Source: Phaeovulum sp.
Lineage (GTDB): Bacteria; Pseudomonadota; Alphaproteobacteria; Rhodobacterales; Rhodobacteraceae
Direction: 5' to 3'
Assembly: GCF_030684035.1 (NCBI RefSeq)
Contig: NZ_JAUXPI010000045.1
Location: forward strand, 52,818-116,817
Length of the DNA stretch: 64,000 nucleotides
In this document: in pieces, positions 59,755 through 64,000 of the stretch
Numbering within the stretch: the first letter of the stretch is position 1
How the letters are laid out: each line of letters starts with the position of its first letter
Made by a program: the position numbers and the translations under genes
The notes under the pieces: generated by a model
Told to the model about the DNA's origin: nothing
What the model saw: only the letters and a program-made list of their open reading frames with translations
Database searches by the model: none

Positions 59755-60327
59755 CTAACGGTTCGCGCCGGGAACCCAGAGAACATCGGCGCGGCCCTCA
59801 TCATTCGCGATGCGGGCGGCGACAAAGAACCAGTCGGACAGGCGGTTGAGGTATTTGACCGCCGCCTCGTTGACCGATTCCATGGTCGCCAGTTCAACCG
59901 CGCAGCGCTCGGCGCGGCGGCAGACGGTGCGGCAGAGGTGCAGCTGGGCGGCAAACGCCGAGCCGCCGGGCAGGATGAAGCTGCGCAAGGGTTCCAGCCG
60001 CGCGATCATCGCGTCGATCTCGGCCTCCAGCCGCTTCACCTGCGTCTCGCTCATCCGCAGGATCGGGTAGCCTGCTTCGCTGTCGCGCTCCATGTCGGGG
60101 CGGGCGAGGTCTGCGCCGAGGTCGAAAAGGTCATTCTGGATGCGCGCCAGTTGCAGGTCCAGCTCGCCGGATGCGTGCAGGCGGGCGAGGCCTAGCGTGG
60201 CGTTGGTTTCGTCAACCGTGCCGTAGGCGGCAACGCGGGGTGAGTGTTTGGCAACCCGCGTGCCATTGGAAAGCGCGGTTTCGCCCGCGTCGCCGGTGCG
60301 TGTGTAGATGCGGTTCAGAACGACCAT
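59755..60327 (-). CDS. cobO: PduO-type cob(I)alamin adenosyltransferase
   Basis: It makes adenosylcobalamin from ATP and reduced cobalamin. The 190-residue helical-bundle protein has RIYTRTGDAGETAL (ATP site), AYGTVDETNATLG, CRRAERCAVEL and YLNRLSDWFFVAAR. It belongs to the PduO/MmaB type, not the CobA/CobO type by fold. It is two bases from the stop of the HIG1-like gene and is likely co-transcribed with it and etfBA. AdoCbl serves the ethylmalonyl-CoA and methylmalonyl-CoA mutases. Confidence 0.92.
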   Translation of the reverse strand: MVVLNRIYTRTGDAGETALSNGTRVAKHSPRVAAYGTVDETNATLGLARLHASGELDLQLARIQNDLFDLGADLARPDMERDSEAGYPILRMSETQVKRLEAEIDAMIARLEPLRSFILPGGSAFAAQLHLCRTVCRRAERCAVELATMESVNEAAVKYLNRLSDWFFVAARIANDEGRADVLWVPGANR

Positions 60328-60328
60328 C

Positions 60329-60526
60329 TCAGCCTCGCGATTTCAGCCAGAAGGTTAGCAATATCAGGGCAATCGCCAGGGCCTGCGCGCCGACGCGCCA
60401 CCACATCCGGCGGTTCGCGGTTTTCGGGTCCGAACCGCGGGCAAAGCCGCCGATGCCGAGCACAAGCACGGCGAGCACCGCCAGAACGGCGGCAGCGATG
60501 ACGATGGTTGACAGATCGATGGCCAT
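60329..60526 (-). CDS. Twin transmembrane helix small protein (HIG1-like)
   Basis: A 65-residue protein with two hydrophobic helices (about 7-27 and 46-61) joined by a basic loop containing SDPKTANRRMWWRVGAQ, similar to the HIG1 pattern. Related bacterial and mitochondrial HIG1 proteins associate with respiratory complexes; a role near cytochrome oxidase is inference. GGGGGAA precedes the ATG. It ends one base before the cobO start. Confidence 0.8.
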   Translation of the reverse strand: MAIDLSTIVIAAAVLAVLAVLVLGIGGFARGSDPKTANRRMWWRVGAQALAIALILLTFWLKSRG

Positions 60527-60587
60527 GGCATTCCCCCAACAACTGCCCCAGATGTAGCCCCGCAGGGCGCAAAAGCGAACGGATATT

Positions 60588-61412
60588 TCAGCCGCGCCCA
60601 AGCAACCGGTCAAGCATCCGGGTAGAAAGCAGCCGCCGGGCAATGCCGGAAACCCAGGTCGGCGTGGTGACGTAATAGCGCGGCTTCGGGTTCGGGCTTT
60701 CAAGTGCGCGCAGGATCTTCGCGGTGACCGCCGCGGGCGGCAGTTGCCAGCGGTCGGGCTTGCCGCCCTGATATAGCCGCTTCAGCAGCTTTGCCTCGTA
60801 TTGGGCGCGGCGCGGCGAATTGCGCCAGTCGATCCAGTGTTCGAAATGCGGAATCGAATTTGCCCGGATCCGGCTGGCGATTGGCCCCGGTTCGATCAGG
60901 ATCACCCTGATCGGCGTGTCGGACATTTCAAGCCGCAGGATGTCTGTCAGCCCCTCCAGCGCAAATTTCGACGCGGCATAGGCCCCACGCCAGCGGATGC
61001 CGACGATGCCGAGTACCGATGAGCAATTGACGATCCGGCCATGACCCTGCGCGCGCATCATCGGAATGACCCGACAGGTCAATTCGTGCAGCCCGAATAG
61101 GTTGGTCTCGAAGATCTCGCGCAGCGCGCCGCGTGGCAGGTCTTCCACCGCGCCGGGGCAGGCGAAGGCGGCGTTGTTATATAGCGCATCGAGCGTTCCG
61201 CCAGTGCGTGCCACCACCTCGGCCACACCCGAAGCGATGCTGTCGCTATCGTCCACATCAAGCGGAAAGCTCTCCAGCCCCTCGGCCTGAAGCCGCGCGC
61301 AATCAGCCTCGGCGCGACAGGTCGCGAACACCCGCCAGCCCGCGCGCTTGAGGCCATGCGCGGCGTCGTAGCCAATGCCCGAGGAACAGCCGGTGATCAG
61401 GATGGTTTTCAT
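60588..61412 (-). CDS. Short-chain dehydrogenase/reductase
   Basis: The 274-residue SDR has the NAD(P) motif TGCSSGIG at 8-15, the NNAAF segment, the catalytic Ser in NCSSVLG and Y-A-A-S-K. IEPGPIASR follows. The Arg residues after the first glycine motif (VFATCRAEADC) suggest NADP. The substrate is unknown. The second of two adjacent ATGs (61412, after AGGGG) gives the better spacing; 61415 is possible. It is divergent from parC. Confidence 0.88.
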   Translation of the reverse strand: MKTILITGCSSGIGYDAAHGLKRAGWRVFATCRAEADCARLQAEGLESFPLDVDDSDSIASGVAEVVARTGGTLDALYNNAAFACPGAVEDLPRGALREIFETNLFGLHELTCRVIPMMRAQGHGRIVNCSSVLGIVGIRWRGAYAASKFALEGLTDILRLEMSDTPIRVILIEPGPIASRIRANSIPHFEHWIDWRNSPRRAQYEAKLLKRLYQGGKPDRWQLPPAAVTAKILRALESPNPKPRYYVTTPTWVSGIARRLLSTRMLDRLLGRG

Positions 61413-61520
61413 CATGCGCCCCTTTTGGGCAGGGCTAGGGGGTTTTGCGGGTTCCTGCAACCACCCCTTGTGGCAAATCACGCTGGACCGGGGCTGCGGC
61501 GCGCTTTACATCACAAAGCC

Positions 61521-63752
61521 ATGAGCGAGCCGAACGACATACCCACCGCCAACACCCATTCCGAACCGCTGAGCCGCGCGATCGGCGAGCGTTACCTGAC
61601 CTATGCGCTTTCCACCATCATGCACCGCGCCCTGCCCGACGCACGCGATGGGCTGAAGCCGGTGCACCGGCGCATTCTTTTCGCGATGCGTGAGTTGAAG
61701 CTGACCCCCACCGGCGGGTTTCGCAAATCGGCCAAGATCGCGGGCGACGTGATGGGCAATTACCACCCGCACGGAGATGTGGCCATTTACGATGCGATGG
61801 CGCGGCTCGCGCAGGATTTCAACATGCGCTACCCGCTGGTTGACGGGCAGGGCAACTTTGGCAACATTGATGGCGACAACCCGGCCGCCGCGCGCTACAC
61901 CGAGGCCCGCCTGACCGCCGCCGCCGAGGCGCTGATGGAAGGGCTGGCCGAAAACGCGGTCGATTTTCGCCCCAACTATGACGGCACGCTTGAAGAGCCG
62001 ATCGTGCTTCCCGCCGCCTTCCCGAACCTGCTGGCCAATGGCGCAAGCGGCATAGCGGTGGGCATGGCAACCAACATCCCGCCGCACAACCTCGATGAGC
62101 TGGTCGAGGCCTGCCTTTTGCTCATCAAGACCCCCGAGGCCAGCGATGAGGCTTTGGTGGCGCTGGTACCCGGCCCCGATTTTCCTACCGGTGGGGTTCT
62201 GGTCGAACCGCGCGAGAGCATACTGGAAGCCTACCGCACCGGGCGCGGCGCATTCCGCTTGCGCGCCCGCTGGGCGGTGGAAGACCTTGGGCGCGGGCAA
62301 TGGCAGATTGTCGTCACCGAGATTCCGTTTCAGGTGCAGAAGTCGAAGCTGATCGAGCGACTGGCCGAGCTGATCCAGACCAAGAAGGTGCCTGCTCTGG
62401 CCGACGTGCGCGACGAGTCCGCCGACGATATTCGCATCGTGCTGGAACCCCGCGCCCGCACGGTGGACCCGGAAATGCTGATGGGGATGCTCTACCGCAA
62501 TTGCGACCTCGAGACCCGCTTTTCGCTCAACATGAACGTGCTGATCGACGGACGCGTGCCAAAGGTCTGTAGCCTCAAAGAGGTGCTGCGCGCCTTTCTC
62601 GACCACCGCCGCGCGGTGCTGCTGCGCCGCAGCCAGCACCGCGTCGAAAAGATCGACGCAAGGCTCGAGGTGCTGGAAGGCTATATCATTGCTTACCTCA
62701 ACCTCGACCGGGTGATCGCCATCATCCGCCATGAGGATGAGCCGAAGCCCGTGCTGATGGCGGAATTCGAGCTGAGCGATGTGCAGGCCGAGGCGATATT
62801 GAACATGCGGCTGCGCAGCCTGCGCAGGCTTGAGGAAATGGAACTGCTGCGCGAGCGCGACGCGCTGATGGTCGAACGCGCCGGGCTTGATGATCTTCTG
62901 GCCAGCCCTGCGGCCCAGTGGAAAGCGATCGCGCGGCAACTGGCCGAGGTGCGCAAGGCGTTCGGCAAGACCGCACCGGGCGGTGCCCGCCGCACCGGCT
63001 TTGCCGAGGCAGGCGAGGTGGCCGAGGTGCCGATCGAGGCGATGATCGAGCGTGAACCGATTACCGTGATCGTCTCGAAAATGGGCTGGGTGCGCGCCAT
63101 GAAGGGGCACCAGATGCCCGCCACCGCGTTGAAATTCAAGGATGGCGACGAGGCGCGCTTTACGCTTCTGGCAGAAACCACCGACCGGATTCTGCTTGCC
63201 GCCAGCAACGGGCGCTTCTTCACGCTCCTCGCCGCCAACCTGCCCGGCGGGCGCGGCATGGGCGAGCCGCTGCGGCTGATGCTCGATCTGCCGAACGAGG
63301 CAGAGATCGTGGAAATGCTGCTGTTCCGGCCGGGCGAGAAATACCTGGCGGCGTCAAGCGAGGGCGACGGATTCGTGGTCGCCGCCGAAGAGCTTCTGGC
63401 GCAGACGCGCGCGGGCAAGCAGGTCTTGAACCTTGGCGCAGGCGCGCGCGCGCAGGTTTGCCGCAAAGTGGCGGGCGATACCGTGGCGGTGGTGGGCGAG
63501 AACCGCAAACTTCTGGTGTTCCCGCTGACCGAGCTGCCGGAAATGGCGCGCGGCAAGGGGGTTCGGCTGCAAAAGTTCAAGGATGGCGGGCTGAGCGACG
63601 CCACCACCTTTCGCCTTGCCGATGGGCTGATGTGGAAAGATCCGGCCGGGCGCACCCGCACCGAGACCGACCTAGCGGAATGGCTGGCCAAGCGCGCCAC
63701 CGCAGGCCGCATGGCACCCCGCGGCTTTCCGCGCGACAACCGCTTTGGCTGA
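61521..63752 (+). CDS. parC: DNA topoisomerase IV subunit A
   Basis: The 743-residue product is of ParC length. Seen features: [32 protein letters not shown] (the quinolone-determining region), the catalytic Tyr126 in [29 protein letters not shown], and a C-terminal beta-pinwheel with few GyrA-box features. Topoisomerase IV decatenates daughter chromosomes. Residues matching E. coli Ser80 and Glu84 are Val87 and Asp91. parE is not in the window. Confidence 0.93.
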   Translation: MSEPNDIPTANTHSEPLSRAIGERYLTYALSTIMHRALPDARDGLKPVHRRILFAMRELKLTPTGGFRKSAKIAGDVMGNYHPHGDVAIYDAMARLAQDFNMRYPLVDGQGNFGNIDGDNPAAARYTEARLTAAAEALMEGLAENAVDFRPNYDGTLEEPIVLPAAFPNLLANGASGIAVGMATNIPPHNLDELVEACLLLIKTPEASDEALVALVPGPDFPTGGVLVEPRESILEAYRTGRGAFRLRARWAVEDLGRGQWQIVVTEIPFQVQKSKLIERLAELIQTKKVPALADVRDESADDIRIVLEPRARTVDPEMLMGMLYRNCDLETRFSLNMNVLIDGRVPKVCSLKEVLRAFLDHRRAVLLRRSQHRVEKIDARLEVLEGYIIAYLNLDRVIAIIRHEDEPKPVLMAEFELSDVQAEAILNMRLRSLRRLEEMELLRERDALMVERAGLDDLLASPAAQWKAIARQLAEVRKAFGKTAPGGARRTGFAEAGEVAEVPIEAMIEREPITVIVSKMGWVRAMKGHQMPATALKFKDGDEARFTLLAETTDRILLAASNGRFFTLLAANLPGGRGMGEPLRLMLDLPNEAEIVEMLLFRPGEKYLAASSEGDGFVVAAEELLAQTRAGKQVLNLGAGARAQVCRKVAGDTVAVVGENRKLLVFPLTELPEMARGKGVRLQKFKDGGLSDATTFRLADGLMWKDPAGRTRTETDLAEWLAKRATAGRMAPRGFPRDNRFG

Positions 63753-63859
63753 AACGCCTCGCGGGCGAACCGGGCTTGATTTTCCCCGGCATTCCCAATA
63801 GGGAAACGCGCGAGTTTCCACCGGGCCGCGGGAGGCCCCCCTACCGATGAGGCGCCGCG

Positions 63860-64000
63860 ATGGCAAAGGCAAAGTTTGAACGCAACAAGCCGCATATCAA
63901 CATTGGCACGATTGGCCACGTTGACCACGGCAAGACGACGCTGACGGCGGCGATCACGAAGTATTTCGGTGATTTCAAGGCGTATGACCAGATTGACGCG
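63860..64000 (+). CDS. tuf: Elongation factor Tu (3' partial)
   Basis: The first 47 codons of EF-Tu are present before the window ends. The start [20 protein letters not shown] and the P-loop [16 protein letters not shown] are unmistakable. The ATG has GAGG 7 bases upstream. EF-Tu delivers aminoacyl-tRNA to the ribosome. This is probably one of two tuf copies usual in proteobacteria, which the window cannot show. Confidence 0.96.
   Translation, partial: MAKAKFERNKPHINIGTIGHVDHGKTTLTAAITKYFGDFKAYDQIDA

Noticed and set aside
63776..63802. TTGATT ... AATAGG as a tuf promoter
   Set aside because: The spacing is only 15 bases and the -10 is poor; not strong enough to report.

Overview
The window is a GC-rich chromosomal segment from an alphaproteobacterium, almost certainly Rhodobacteraceae (Rhodobacter/Paracoccus type). 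The evidence is the gene order rpoZ-rsh-pdxJ-acpS-lepB-rnc-era-recO, the chvI-chvG-hprK-rapZ-PTS cluster beside pckA, a methylsuccinyl-CoA dehydrogenase of the ethylmalonyl-CoA pathway, Hint-domain proteins and several families typical of this group. Genes are densely packed. I see no insertion sequence, prophage, CRISPR array, rRNA or tRNA. Both ends are cut: an OmpA-family gene at the left and tuf at the right.

Layout. 1-8.8 kb: OmpA-like protein, a LysR regulator divergent from fadH, two family-restricted unknown genes, a lipoprotein, ilvD and an HTD2-type dehydratase. 8.9-15.3 kb: smpB, a small membrane protein, an AbgB-like amidohydrolase, sseA, an aromatic aminotransferase and the glnK-amt nitrogen operon with a candidate sigma-54 promoter. 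15.5-22 kb: envelope functions (class A PBP, mlaA-mlaC, a lytic transglycosylase) and a PatB-type aminotransferase. 22.2-24.8 kb: three tandem peptide-deformylase genes, the third lacking two key active-site residues, then fmt. 24.8-29.6 kb: small membrane proteins, a RibD_C-type reductase, a leftward ispH-lysE-rnhA-TRIC operon, a YqaA-like protein and a NYN-domain protein. 29.6-38.5 kb: folK, rpoZ, the (p)ppGpp enzyme rsh, pdxJ, acpS, lepB, rnc, era and recO. 38.4-45.2 kb: mcd, a TauE/SafE permease, two Hint-domain proteins and dapE. 45.3-54 kb: rnr, pckA and the six-gene chvI-to-HPr relay. 54-64 kb: hbdA, a DUF6473-type gene, mntR/mntH, etfB-etfA with cobO and a HIG1-like protein, an SDR, parC and the start of tuf.

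How the genes work together. fadH, mcd, etfAB, hbdA and possibly the HTD2-type dehydratase serve acyl-CoA metabolism; ETF accepts electrons from acyl-CoA dehydrogenases such as Mcd. cobO supplies adenosylcobalamin, which the ethylmalonyl-CoA mutase step needs. ChvG/ChvI, HprK, RapZ, EIIA and HPr form a regulatory chain in which every junction is a 4-base overlap, divergent from the gluconeogenic gene pckA. glnK-amt handles ammonium, and mntR-mntH manganese.

Two repeat families fill many gaps. One is a C/G-rich hairpin with a GGTATTT motif, in eight places. The other is a two-hairpin element of about 107 bp, present twice. The observations I rate highest are the degenerate third deformylase, the paired Hint proteins of which one has lost the nucleophilic cysteine, and these two repeat families.
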